In this document: positions 6,223 through 12,904 of the stretch, one piece after another | Layout of the letters: the number at the start of each line of letters is the position of its first letter | Numbering within the stretch: the first letter of the stretch is position 1 | Assembly (NCBI GenBank): GCA_034666705.1 | Contig: JAXDLH010000030.1 | Span: forward strand, 1 to 12,950 | Origin: JAXDLH01 sp034666705 | Lineage (GTDB): Bacteria; Chloroflexota; UBA6077; SHYK01 | Reading direction: 5' to 3' | Length of the DNA: 12,950 nt | Made by a program: the position numbers and the translations under genes | Notes under the pieces: model-generated | What the model saw: only the letters and a program-made list of their open reading frames with translations | What the model was told of the DNA's origin: nothing | The model's database searches: none

Positions 6223-7467
6223 ATGCGTGCTGCTGAGGACCGGATTCCATGTGGTGGTGTGGTGGTAACCATTGACTATGAGACCCGACCAGACGATCTG
6301 GTTTGGTCCAATCTCCATCTTGCCAGACGTCTGCGAACGAGGCGCCAGCACGTGATAGCTTTGCTCGGGTTCGCGCTGCTGGCCGGCGCGATCACCGGGC
6401 TGCTGTATCCATTCATCTATGCGGCGCACCTGTTTCTCTCCACGTGGGTGTTCGTCTCGTGCTTCGCCGGCGGCTGCGCCACGTACGCCGCGCTGCTAGC
6501 CGCAGAGGACCGGGCCGTGCGGTCGCGGGTGAGGACGACGACCGCTCGGTCGGACGAAGACCGGGCGACACTTGGGATCAAGCGGCTCACGCTGGATGAA
6601 GAGGGAGTGACGCTCGCCGCGGCGAGCGGGACCTGGGGCATGCGGCTGGGGTGGAGGGCTGTCCTGGCAATTGAGCGGGCCGATGCGGGCGTCTTCTTTC
6701 GGCTCGGCAGCCGGTCGGGATTCCTGGTACCTGCGCGAGCCTTCGCCTCCTCGACTGCCGCAGAGGAATTCGTGGATGCCGGGCGGAACGCGCGCGAACG
6801 CACCATCGAGTCCAGCCTGCTCTCCGAAGTACCAGATCCCGTCGTCTTGCCATCGATCTCTGCCCCGCTCCCAATCGAAGCATCAGTGGAGTTCGAGGTC
6901 ATGCCCGGGGAGTCATTCGTGCACTATCAGAGCGCTGCCCGGGGGCTATCGAAATGGCACAAAGTTCGCCGATTCTGCGCCTTCGCGCTGCTCATGGTCC
7001 TCTTCGCGTTCGTCGCCGCGATGGGAACGTGGGAATACACCTACACAATTTGGGACTGGGGGATCGTCTTCTGGGGGTGGTTTGCGTTCCTGAGTCTCGT
7101 CTCATACGCTGTACATCGGTCGCTCGAGCGCAAACGGAGGGAGCGTGTATTGGCGGAGATCACTGCCGACGCGGCGCCCGCGGGGTTTGGGCGACAACGT
7201 CTCGATGTGAGTGAGACGGGCGTGCAGCTCGCTTCCGCCTCGGTTGCATTCTTCTATGCGTGGTCCCGCATTGTGGGGATCGAAGATCTGGCGGACGGGG
7301 TCTTCGTGAGACAAGGCCCAACGGCGGGTATCTTGGTACCGGCTCGCGCGTTTTCCTCGCCGGACGAGGCGCGCGCGTTCGCGGCAGTCGCCCGCGAGTG
7401 CCATTCCAGAGCAAGCTTGCGCAGCGAGATCCCCGGCCCGGCACTTCGCGCTACACCCGCAGTATGA
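6223..7467 (+). CDS. Membrane protein with two tandem YcxB-like units
   Basis: The 414 residues form two similar halves. Each begins with a short extended segment, has a pair of membrane helices, and ends in a soluble domain. Half one has helices at about 43-64 and 68-94 and a soluble domain at 118-190. Half two has helices at about 249-271 and 277-298 and a soluble domain at 323-395. The soluble domains align: GVTLAAAS..LGWRAVLAIERADAGVFF..LVPARAFASS (128-177) against GVQLASAS..YAWSRIVGIEDLADGVFV..LVPARAFSSP (333-380). This is the layout of YcxB-like proteins, normally about 150-180 residues with one unit, so an internal duplication or fusion is evident. The biochemical role of that family is not established. 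The start is uncertain: ATG 6223 has no clear Shine-Dalgarno sequence, and GTG 6259 or 6262 would begin just before TIDYE, where homology starts. Gaps of 20 bases after mobA and 26 before the next gene suggest an operon. Confidence 0.8.
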   Translation: MRAAEDRIPCGGVVVTIDYETRPDDLVWSNLHLARRLRTRRQHVIALLGFALLAGAITGLLYPFIYAAHLFLSTWVFVSCFAGGCATYAALLAAEDRAVRSRVRTTTARSDEDRATLGIKRLTLDEEGVTLAAASGTWGMRLGWRAVLAIERADAGVFFRLGSRSGFLVPARAFASSTAAEEFVDAGRNARERTIESSLLSEVPDPVVLPSISAPLPIEASVEFEVMPGESFVHYQSAARGLSKWHKVRRFCAFALLMVLFAFVAAMGTWEYTYTIWDWGIVFWGWFAFLSLVSYAVHRSLERKRRERVLAEITADAAPAGFGRQRLDVSETGVQLASASVAFFYAWSRIVGIEDLADGVFVRQGPTAGILVPARAFSSPDEARAFAAVARECHSRASLRSEIPGPALRATPAV

Positions 7468-7493
7468 TGCCGCCGCAGAAGGAGACGTGAACC

Positions 7494-8342
7494 ATGGTGG
7501 ACCGGCTGAAGATCAACTCGTTCGGGCGGCTCTCGGCGCACGAGGTTGCGAAGGCCAAGGGCTTCTACGCCGCGGAGGGTCTGGAGGCGGAGCATGCGGC
7601 GACGACGGCCTCGAAGACGCAGATGGGCGAGTTCAAGGATGGGGTCTGGGACGTCGTCCACACGCATGCCGACAACGTGTTCTGGTGGAACGAAGACAAT
7701 GGCGCGGATTTCCTGATCGTCCTGGCGCTGCCGAGCGAGCCGAACCTGGTGTTCGTCGTCGCGGAGGAGATCAAGTCGTGGGAGGATGTGCGCGGCAGGA
7801 CCATTGCGGCTGACGCGGCGGAGAGCGGCTTCGTCACCTCGCTGCGCGTAATGGCGAAGGAGCATGGACTCGAGGCGGGACGCGACTACTTCTTCGAGGA
7901 GATCGGCACCGACCGCACGCGGGCGCTGCGGGAGGGACGCTTCGTCGGGTCGATGCTGGGGGCTGGCTCCGAGCGCGGGCTCGCCGACCAGGGCTTTCAC
8001 GTGCTCGACTCGATCAAGCGGCTCTACACGAACTATGCGACGATCGGCGCAGTGCACCGCCAGCAGGCACAGGAGAACCCGGGGCTGATCGTGCGTTACC
8101 TGCGGGCCCACATGCGCGGCCTGCGGTGGCTCGAGGATCCTGCGAACGCGAAGGAGGCGGAGGAGTTCGGGATGCGCCGGGTCGGTACGCCGCACCCGGG
8201 TGGCGCCCCTCCGTTCGAGTGGGAGGGCATCCGCCAGATGATGGGGATCCGGCGCGATGCTGGGTTACTGCGCGGGCCGGTCGATCCGCACCGCTTCGCG
8301 GACGATAGCTACTATCTGAAGGCAATCGAGGGGCTGGATTAG
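7494..8342 (+). CDS. NMT1/THI5-like substrate-binding-fold protein lacking a signal peptide
   Basis: The 282 residues show the hallmarks of NMT1/THI5/SsuA-type periplasmic-binding folds. AKAKGFYAAEGLEAE (19-33) is the usual first helix, and GVWDVVHTHADNV (50-62) the ligand-cleft loop. SWEDVRGRTIAADAAESG (95-112) is the standard 'DLKGK' element, and IVRYLRAHMRGLRWLED (199-215) the late helix. Transported versions start with a signal peptide or lipobox; here the fold begins at residue 5 (LKINSFG), so the protein should stay in the cytoplasm. Start choice is strong: AAGGAG (7479-7484) sits 9 bases before the ATG. No ABC permease or ATPase is adjacent. The CCCFC motif of THI5 thiamine-precursor synthases is absent. 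It could be a cytoplasmic enzyme on this fold, as with dihydroxyphthalate decarboxylase, or a ligand sensor. Substrate unknown. Confidence 0.85.
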   Translation: MVDRLKINSFGRLSAHEVAKAKGFYAAEGLEAEHAATTASKTQMGEFKDGVWDVVHTHADNVFWWNEDNGADFLIVLALPSEPNLVFVVAEEIKSWEDVRGRTIAADAAESGFVTSLRVMAKEHGLEAGRDYFFEEIGTDRTRALREGRFVGSMLGAGSERGLADQGFHVLDSIKRLYTNYATIGAVHRQQAQENPGLIVRYLRAHMRGLRWLEDPANAKEAEEFGMRRVGTPHPGGAPPFEWEGIRQMMGIRRDAGLLRGPVDPHRFADDSYYLKAIEGLD

Positions 8343-8346
8343 CGGG

Positions 8347-10776
8347 CTACTCCGCCTCGCTCTCACCCTCAGCGGGCTCCTCGGCTGGCTCATCGATCTG
8401 TAGCTGCGCGTGTGACGTCACGCTGATCGGGCTGATGTTCCCGATCGGGATATCGAACAGGCCTTCGGACTCGGTCAGCAGCGCATCCAGGTCCTCAGGG
8501 GTAAAGGCACGCTCGAGACGTTGCTTGAGCGTGCTGCGCAGTCGCGCGATGTAATAGTCGGGGTCGTAGTCCGTGGCGCCCGGCTCGAGGAGCTTCTTGC
8601 CGCCGCGCGTCTGGTAGTAGTTGATCCGCTGTCCAGGTCGCCAGCCCGTGTGGCCGGCGGCCAGGTATACCTCGTAGGGCTCCTCCTTTCGCTTCGCTTT
8701 GCCGTACGTATCGGGCGACTTCGTGAGCGGCATGGAGACGCTCAGGCTTGCGGCCGGCACCTCGCGCGCCCGGAGGCTCGCGCAGACCGCGCGGTAACGG
8801 TCGCGCAAGCTCTGCATGTCGCCAAGCAGCACGAGCTTCACCGCCTCGGCGAGGAAGCGCTCGATCAATGGCTCAGTCTTCGCCGACTTGAACGCGGAGC
8901 CAACGAGCCGGATGGGCTCGCGCTGCCGGTAGCCGGCGATCGCCTGCTCTTCATAGTCCAGCAGGGCGTAGTTCTTCTCGTGGTAGCTATACATCGCCCG
9001 GTAGCGACCGTCATGCTCCACGTGGATGCCCGCCGGCATCGCACCCGCTACGTCCTCAATGAGCGCCAACTCCCCCTCGTAGGTGGGCGGATTGCCATTG
9101 GTCGGCAGGCTGAATAGCACGCCGTCGGTGTCTGCCTCCACGAGCAGCGCGCCTCGTCGCTCGAGCTCGTCGAGCAGCATCTGCAGGATCTCGCGGCCGC
9201 GCGCCGTCACTCGCTCGGCGGCATCCTTATCGCAGAACAGGGCGAAGTTGGCGCCCAGGCTGCCGTAGAACGAGTTGATGAGCACCTTCATGGCCGATTG
9301 CATTGCGTCGTGGTAGGCACGCTCGTTGTTCGAAAGCGTCGGGCGGCGGGATTCGGCTTTGTGCTGGAGCCGCAGGCTAGTCAGCTCGTCCAACAGGTCG
9401 AGGAAGGCCCCGCATTCGTCCGCAGCGGGACTAACCCGCTCGGCGAGCATGATGCTCGGGTAGAGCGATGCCACGTCAGCCTTGACGACGTTTTGAACCA
9501 CCCCGGTGGTGAAGATCGCCGTCCGCCCGCCCGCATAGCTGCCACTCATCTTGCCCTGCGGCAGCGAGCAGCCATTGGCGACGTAGGCGCGTACGAGCAA
9601 CGGCTCGATCAGCCCCTGGCCGGTCCCCGCGGTGGCGATCTTCTCGTACTGTTTCGGCACGATCGAGGCGAGGGCGAAGGCGGAGGCGAGCAGCAGCCGC
9701 GAGAGTTGATCGACCTCCTCGACGTCGTCGAAGCAGTAGCGGCGAATACGGTCCGGATCACTCTGGAACACGTGCCAGATCTCGGCGCCTTCGACGTACT
9801 CGCGATCTTCCGCGGCGACCCCAAAGTACTTCGCCGCGTCCTTCAGGCCCGCGCTCCGCAGATCGCGCTGAATCGCGCCGAAGCGACGCGTCGCATGCAG
9901 GGTGTCGACGATCTCGCGGCCCGTCAAGCTGTAGCGGGTGAACGGCTGGTTCTGGGCGCCGATTTTCACGCTGTCGCGGCTCTCCCAGAACTCGGTGCCG
10001 TCGCGGCCGAGCGCCAGCGGCACGCCGAGCGCCTGTGCCCGCTTGATCATGAAGCGAATGTCGAAGTCGAAGATATTGTGGTTCTCAATGATGTCCGGGT
10101 CGCGCTCCTGAATGATGCGCACGAGCTCGCGGAGGAGCTGGGCTTCATCCATCGAGCCAATGTCGAGCAGCGCCTCGAACCCGGTGGAGTCCTTGATCGA
10201 GACCATGAAGATTCGGTCGCCGGCGGCGCCGAGACCGGTCGTCTCGAAGTCGAACTGGAGCCGTCGGACCTCGGCGTACGTCATGCCTTTGAAATAGGTG
10301 CGACCCGTAATCGTGAGGTACTGCTCCGCCACCGGCCGGACGTAGATCAACTCCGAGAGCGGCTCCGTCAGCGTGCCATTCTCCAGGCCGCGCGCCGCAG
10401 CGCCCGTAATCTGTGCCTCGACCTCGTCGAGCTGGTCGGTGAGCACGAGGTACTTGAAGGGATTGGAGCCGCGAAGTGTAATGAGCCCGACCTTGCCAGA
10501 CGGTGCCGTGGGCTTCCCCTCCAGGACGTCCACCGGGAGCTCTTCGATGGGCAATTCGCCCAGCAGCTCACGCCGCGCAAGGAAGAACCAGTTAGGGTAG
10601 CTATCCTCTTCCTGGACGACCTGGTCGCCGACGCGCCGCCAAATGCGCGCACGGCCACGCCGGTCGGCGGACACAGAGACGATGCCCGGGGTGGGGTCAC
10701 GGCCGAAGAGGAGCGCCTGGCGATCGAGCGCAGGCTGTGATCCGGCAAGGTCGAAGAGGCTTGTCTGCACACTCAT
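8347..10776 (-). CDS. Family B DNA polymerase with 3'-5' exonuclease domain
   Basis: The 809 residues make a complete replicative/repair-type family B enzyme. Exonuclease motifs are all present: Exo I FDFETTGL (175-182, Asp176 and Glu178), Exo II NHNIFDFD (232-239) and Exo III YCFDD (347-351). The linker motif SYAGGR is at 413-418. Polymerase motif A is DVASLYPSIM (434-443), motif B KVLINSFYG (497-505) and motif C ADTDGVLF (548-555), where the common Ser after DTD is Gly. KNY at 601-603 matches the thumb-side K-x-Y element. The last ~20 residues are acidic (EEPAEGESEAE). Proofreading and polymerisation both look active. Bacterial Pol II (polB) is the nearest known role, in damage bypass or repair, but this shorter lineage differs from E. 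coli Pol II and no symbol is assigned. The start lies 6 bases downstream of a TAAAAT box, suggesting a leaderless message. Confidence 0.96.
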   Translation of the reverse strand: MSVQTSLFDLAGSQPALDRQALLFGRDPTPGIVSVSADRRGRARIWRRVGDQVVQEEDSYPNWFFLARRELLGELPIEELPVDVLEGKPTAPSGKVGLITLRGSNPFKYLVLTDQLDEVEAQITGAAARGLENGTLTEPLSELIYVRPVAEQYLTITGRTYFKGMTYAEVRRLQFDFETTGLGAAGDRIFMVSIKDSTGFEALLDIGSMDEAQLLRELVRIIQERDPDIIENHNIFDFDIRFMIKRAQALGVPLALGRDGTEFWESRDSVKIGAQNQPFTRYSLTGREIVDTLHATRRFGAIQRDLRSAGLKDAAKYFGVAAEDREYVEGAEIWHVFQSDPDRIRRYCFDDVEEVDQLSRLLLASAFALASIVPKQYEKIATAGTGQGLIEPLLVRAYVANGCSLPQGKMSGSYAGGRTAIFTTGVVQNVVKADVASLYPSIMLAERVSPAADECGAFLDLLDELTSLRLQHKAESRRPTLSNNERAYHDAMQSAMKVLINSFYGSLGANFALFCDKDAAERVTARGREILQMLLDELERRGALLVEADTDGVLFSLPTNGNPPTYEGELALIEDVAGAMPAGIHVEHDGRYRAMYSYHEKNYALLDYEEQAIAGYRQREPIRLVGSAFKSAKTEPLIERFLAEAVKLVLLGDMQSLRDRYRAVCASLRAREVPAASLSVSMPLTKSPDTYGKAKRKEEPYEVYLAAGHTGWRPGQRINYYQTRGGKKLLEPGATDYDPDYYIARLRSTLKQRLERAFTPEDLDALLTESEGLFDIPIGNISPISVTSHAQLQIDEPAEEPAEGESEAE

Positions 10777-10782
10777 CGTCGG

Positions 10783-10788
10783 ATTTTA
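10783..10788 (-). promoter_or_regulatory. Candidate -10 box of the DNA polymerase gene (leaderless)
   Basis: TAAAAT on the minus strand ends 6 bases before the ATG at 10776, the same spacing as at the TetR gene. A GGAGG at 10795-10799 is about 18 bases from the ATG, too far to serve it. The -35 region (near 10806-10811) is poor, so this is a moderate call. Confidence 0.45.
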
Positions 10789-10804
10789 CCATCGCCTCCG
10801 GTGC

Positions 10805-10890
10805 ATGCTGAGGTCCTCGAAGCACGACGGACATTTGCGAGCCTTAACTGCCTTCGGTTTCACCATTCGGTCCTTCGAGGTGCTCAGGAT
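10805..10890. repeat. Degenerate inverted repeat, likely remnant of a dispersed palindromic element
   Basis: The 21-base arms at 10805-10825 and 10870-10890 are inverted copies matching at 17 of 21 positions, separated by 44 bases. Their shared core is CCTTCGAGG/CTCAGG-like, that is CTGAG..CCTCGAAG in the left arm. Cores of the form CCTTCGA..GCTCAGG occur as intergenic repeats in many high-GC and Chloroflexota genomes, from memory and not checked. The element lies in the 155-base gap between the polymerase promoter and the end of the membrane protein gene. Paired arms could also act as a transcription barrier there. No transposase is near. Confidence 0.5.
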
Positions 10891-10931
10891 CGGGGCGAAC
10901 GATCGGAAAGCGGTGCCACGCCGATGCGTCC

Positions 10932-11531
10932 TTACGCGTCGGGAATGAGGCGGATGGCGGCGCGATACAACCAGAACGCGCTGAGCCCGGCGAATGGGAG
11001 CACGATCAGTGCTGGGATGGCCGCGAGGCCGCGCTCGTCGCTGGCCACTCCGCCCAGCGTGGCGAGTGCGATGACGACGGCCACGGCGAGCACGCCGAGA
11101 TAGCAGAGCGCGGCCCGCCCGGCGCCGACCCGGTCGACGAGCTTCAACCACCAGCGCCATGAGAGGAGATCCGCAGGTTGGAACGCCTCGACGACTTTCG
11201 TGCGCTGGAGATCGTCCTGAACCTGCAGCCGCCACAACCGTGGTGTGGTGGCAAGCGCGGCGAGTGAGAACGCGATCGCGGCGACGTTCAGCACCTCGAC
11301 TACGCCGGCCGCGCCGAGCAGTTGGGCAACTGCCGCGGCGAGGAGTGAGAGCGTCACGATCACCGGTAGTGCGTAGATTGGCACTCTGCTGGTGACGCCG
11401 CGGGAATAGCTCCATGCGAGGTAGATCGCCCCGGCGAGGATGAAGACGATGAACACCTGCCCCACGTGCTCCCGCACGAGGGAGGCGAGGAAGATGACTA
11501 CTGCGATCCAGAGCACTGCCGTCAGGCGCAC
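10932..11531 (-). CDS. Unrecognised six-span membrane protein
   Basis: The 199 residues start at a GTG (11531). Hydrophobic spans lie at about 4-20, 22-42, 50-70, 75-95, 138-160 and 168-190. A roughly 40-residue charged loop (96-135) has QVQDDLQRTKVVEAF and a WRWWLK segment. Both termini would lie on the same side of the membrane. I do not recognise the family; there are no catalytic motifs, signal cleavage site or metal-binding pattern. No strong Shine-Dalgarno sequence precedes the GTG (nearest is GGCGG), but the promoter upstream is good. The gene runs in the same direction as the polymerase, which starts 155 bases beyond its stop across an inverted repeat, and is divergent from the exonuclease gene. 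A functional tie to either neighbour is not evident. Confidence 0.8.
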   Translation of the reverse strand: MRLTAVLWIAVVIFLASLVREHVGQVFIVFILAGAIYLAWSYSRGVTSRVPIYALPVIVTLSLLAAAVAQLLGAAGVVEVLNVAAIAFSLAALATTPRLWRLQVQDDLQRTKVVEAFQPADLLSWRWWLKLVDRVGAGRAALCYLGVLAVAVVIALATLGGVASDERGLAAIPALIVLPFAGLSAFWLYRAAIRLIPDA

Positions 11532-11558
11532 AACGCACCGCCAATGGAAGTTTGCTCG

Positions 11559-11587
11559 ATAATAGTGGCCGGGCCGTCTGCTGTCGA
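11559..11587 (-). promoter_or_regulatory. Sigma-70-like promoter of the six-span membrane protein gene
   Basis: On the minus strand, TCGACA (-35, 11587-11582) and TATTAT (-10, 11564-11559) are 17 bases apart; they match consensus at 5 of 6 and 5 of 6 positions. The start of transcription would be near 11552, giving a leader of about 20 bases before the GTG at 11531. Confidence 0.6.
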
Positions 11588-11627
11588 CCTGACGTAGCCG
11601 ATCCGAAGCGCAAGAGGTGTTGCGGTA

Positions 11628-12371
11628 GTGGACGCATCGGGCGAGCCCACACCCTCCGGTACAGAGCTACTCGACCAGGATCTCGTCTTCCTCGACTGCG
11701 AGATGACCGGTGGCGATCCAGACCGCAACGACATCATCGAGATTGGCGTCGTGCGCACGCGTCTCCCGGAACTCGCGGTGCTCGGCGAGCTCAGCCTCAA
11801 GGTGGCGCCGCGCTCAATGCGCGGCGCGAATGCGCAGTCCATCCGGATTGCCGGCTACTCTCCTAAAGAGTGGAAGGCGGCGGTGCCGGTTGACGAGGCG
11901 CTGCGCAGCTTGCAGGTGTTTGCGGCCGATGGCGTGCTCGTCGGATGGGCGACCTATAACGATCTGCTTTTCATGCTTGCCACTGCCGAGCGGGTTGGCG
12001 TCGCCGGCCTGGTAGGGGAGGCATATATCGAGCTGCAGGATTGGGCTCAACGGCGATTTGAGCTGCCGCGCAGCCCGGGGCTGCAGCGTATTGCGGACCA
12101 GTTGAAGATCGTGCGCGACCAGGAGCATTCCGCGATTGAGGACGCCCTCGTGACGTACGAGGTCTTCCGGATGCTCTGGCGCTACGGTCCTGATGAGTTC
12201 GCCGCCGCGGCGGCTGCGCTCGACTGGGATAGCTATGCCGAGCTCACCGGACCAATTACGCTCACGCCGGCCGAGGTCGAATCGCGGCGCGTCGAGTTGG
12301 CCCGCCACGTGGTCGCCGGTACGAGTCGCGCCGAATTGCTCGCCCGGCGATCCAGCTACCATCGCGGTTAA
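11628..12371 (+). CDS. DEDDh-type 3'-5' exonuclease (oligoribonuclease-like first motif)
   Basis: The 247 residues have the RNase T/DnaQ-like exonuclease order. Exo I is FLDCEMTGGDPDRNDIIEIG (21-40) with Asp23 and Glu25. Exo II lies in GWATYNDLLFML (106-117) with Asp112, and Exo III is QEHSAIEDA (165-173) with His167 and Asp172. The EMTG...DIIEIG wording is close to oligoribonuclease (Orn), which degrades 2-5 nucleotide RNAs. However, Orn has about 180 residues and a different Exo II, so substrate is open: short RNA, DNA ends or proofreading. Residues ~175-247 add a helical tail rich in Ala and Glu with no motif I know. The GTG at 11628 is preceded by AAGAGG (11612-11617) at 10 bases. The next gene follows after 20 bases. 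A stand-alone DnaQ-family enzyme near a polymerase is suggestive only; that polymerase has its own exonuclease. Confidence 0.88.
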   Translation: MDASGEPTPSGTELLDQDLVFLDCEMTGGDPDRNDIIEIGVVRTRLPELAVLGELSLKVAPRSMRGANAQSIRIAGYSPKEWKAAVPVDEALRSLQVFAADGVLVGWATYNDLLFMLATAERVGVAGLVGEAYIELQDWAQRRFELPRSPGLQRIADQLKIVRDQEHSAIEDALVTYEVFRMLWRYGPDEFAAAAAALDWDSYAELTGPITLTPAEVESRRVELARHVVAGTSRAELLARRSSYHRG

Positions 12372-12391
12372 CGATCCACCCGGGAGATAAC

Positions 12392-12727
12392 ATGGAGCTA
12401 GACCGAGAGCGCGACCAGCAGGCCGTTGCCGCGCTAGATCCTGCGGTGCGTGCGGCAATCGCCGGCATGCTGTCGCCCCAGTTCTCGACCAAGCGGCTGA
12501 TCGACGCGCTGCAAGGCTGGCCCGATGGCGCCCTGGCGTACAGTGTGGCGCTGCGCATCGCCGAGGATGCTGGGGCCACGGACTCCATGGCACGGCACAT
12601 CATCCATGGCCAGATTATTCCCGGAATCTTACGGAGCTGCGGGCTTGTGCGCTTCGCCGGCTTCATCCACGGCAATCCGGCCGAGGATGACGGCTATGGC
12701 GTTCCAAGCCGTTGGCGCCGCCTCTGA
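12392..12727 (+). CDS. Unrecognised 111-residue protein paired with the exonuclease
   Basis: The ATG at 12392 has GGGAG (12382-12386) 5 bases upstream, and the gene begins 20 bases after the exonuclease stop, so the two are very likely co-transcribed. The product is soluble and mostly helical at first (DRERDQQAVAALDPAVRAAI, then FSTKRLIDALQGW). A distinctive C-terminal half follows, with ARHIIHGQIIPGILRSCGL at about 67-85, FAGFIHG at 88-94 and a basic end GVPSRWRRL. The regular pattern of hydrophobic and conserved-looking Gly/His/Pro residues suggests a real folded domain. I do not recognise the family. The paired His residues and the single Cys do not form a known metal site. A nucleic-acid role is plausible from the partner and basic tail but unproven. 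Confidence 0.75.
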   Translation: MELDRERDQQAVAALDPAVRAAIAGMLSPQFSTKRLIDALQGWPDGALAYSVALRIAEDAGATDSMARHIIHGQIIPGILRSCGLVRFAGFIHGNPAEDDGYGVPSRWRRL

Positions 12728-12742
12728 GGCTGCGACCGGCGC

Positions 12743-12768
12743 GATTCCGTGACTTGATTCCGTGACTT
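12743..12768. repeat. Perfect tandem duplication of a 13-base unit
   Basis: GATTCCGTGACTT occurs twice head to tail (12743-12755 and 12756-12768), directly after the 111-residue gene. Nine bases across its junction (CTTGATTCC) recur at 12850-12858 beside the long hairpin. It looks like replication slippage or a local copying event. Confidence 0.8.
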
Positions 12769-12798
12769 ATTGAAGCTGTCGTGCGCTCGATCGCGGCA

Positions 12799-12856
12799 AA
12801 TCAAGAGCCGAACGTGGCACCCAACAGTTCGGGGTGCCCACGTTCGGCTCTTGATT
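12799..12856. terminator. Long hairpin, probable bidirectional terminator
   Basis: The 19-base arms at 12799-12817 and 12838-12856 are perfectly complementary. The pairing continues for 5 more base pairs (CACCC 12818-12822 with GGGTG 12832-12836) past a single bulged C at 12837, and closes on a 9-base loop. It stands between convergent genes, the 111-residue gene ending at 12727 and a minus-strand gene ending at 12905. The outer stem is A/T-richer (AATCAAGAG against CTCTTGATT), as in terminators that work both ways, though no long T run follows. Its length is greater than a usual terminator, so a miniature palindromic element is the alternative. Confidence 0.6.
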
Positions 12857-12904
12857 CCTGGGAAGGGCCACGCACGTTGCGACCGTGCGAACGCCGATGA
12901 GGGA

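Noticed and set aside
9298..10740. 480-codon plus-strand open frame
   Set aside because: Antisense of the family B polymerase, rich in Arg, Glu and Val with no motif; a typical mirror frame in GC-rich DNA.
12811..12840. T-box-like GTGGCACC within the long hairpin
   Set aside because: The bases do not complete the conserved T-box GGTGGNACCGCG, no specifier stem lies upstream, and no aminoacyl-tRNA or amino acid gene follows on the plus strand.
12871..12889. Small hairpin CGCACG/CGTGCG with a 7-base loop
   Set aside because: A 6-bp stem without a following T run is expected by chance in GC-rich DNA.
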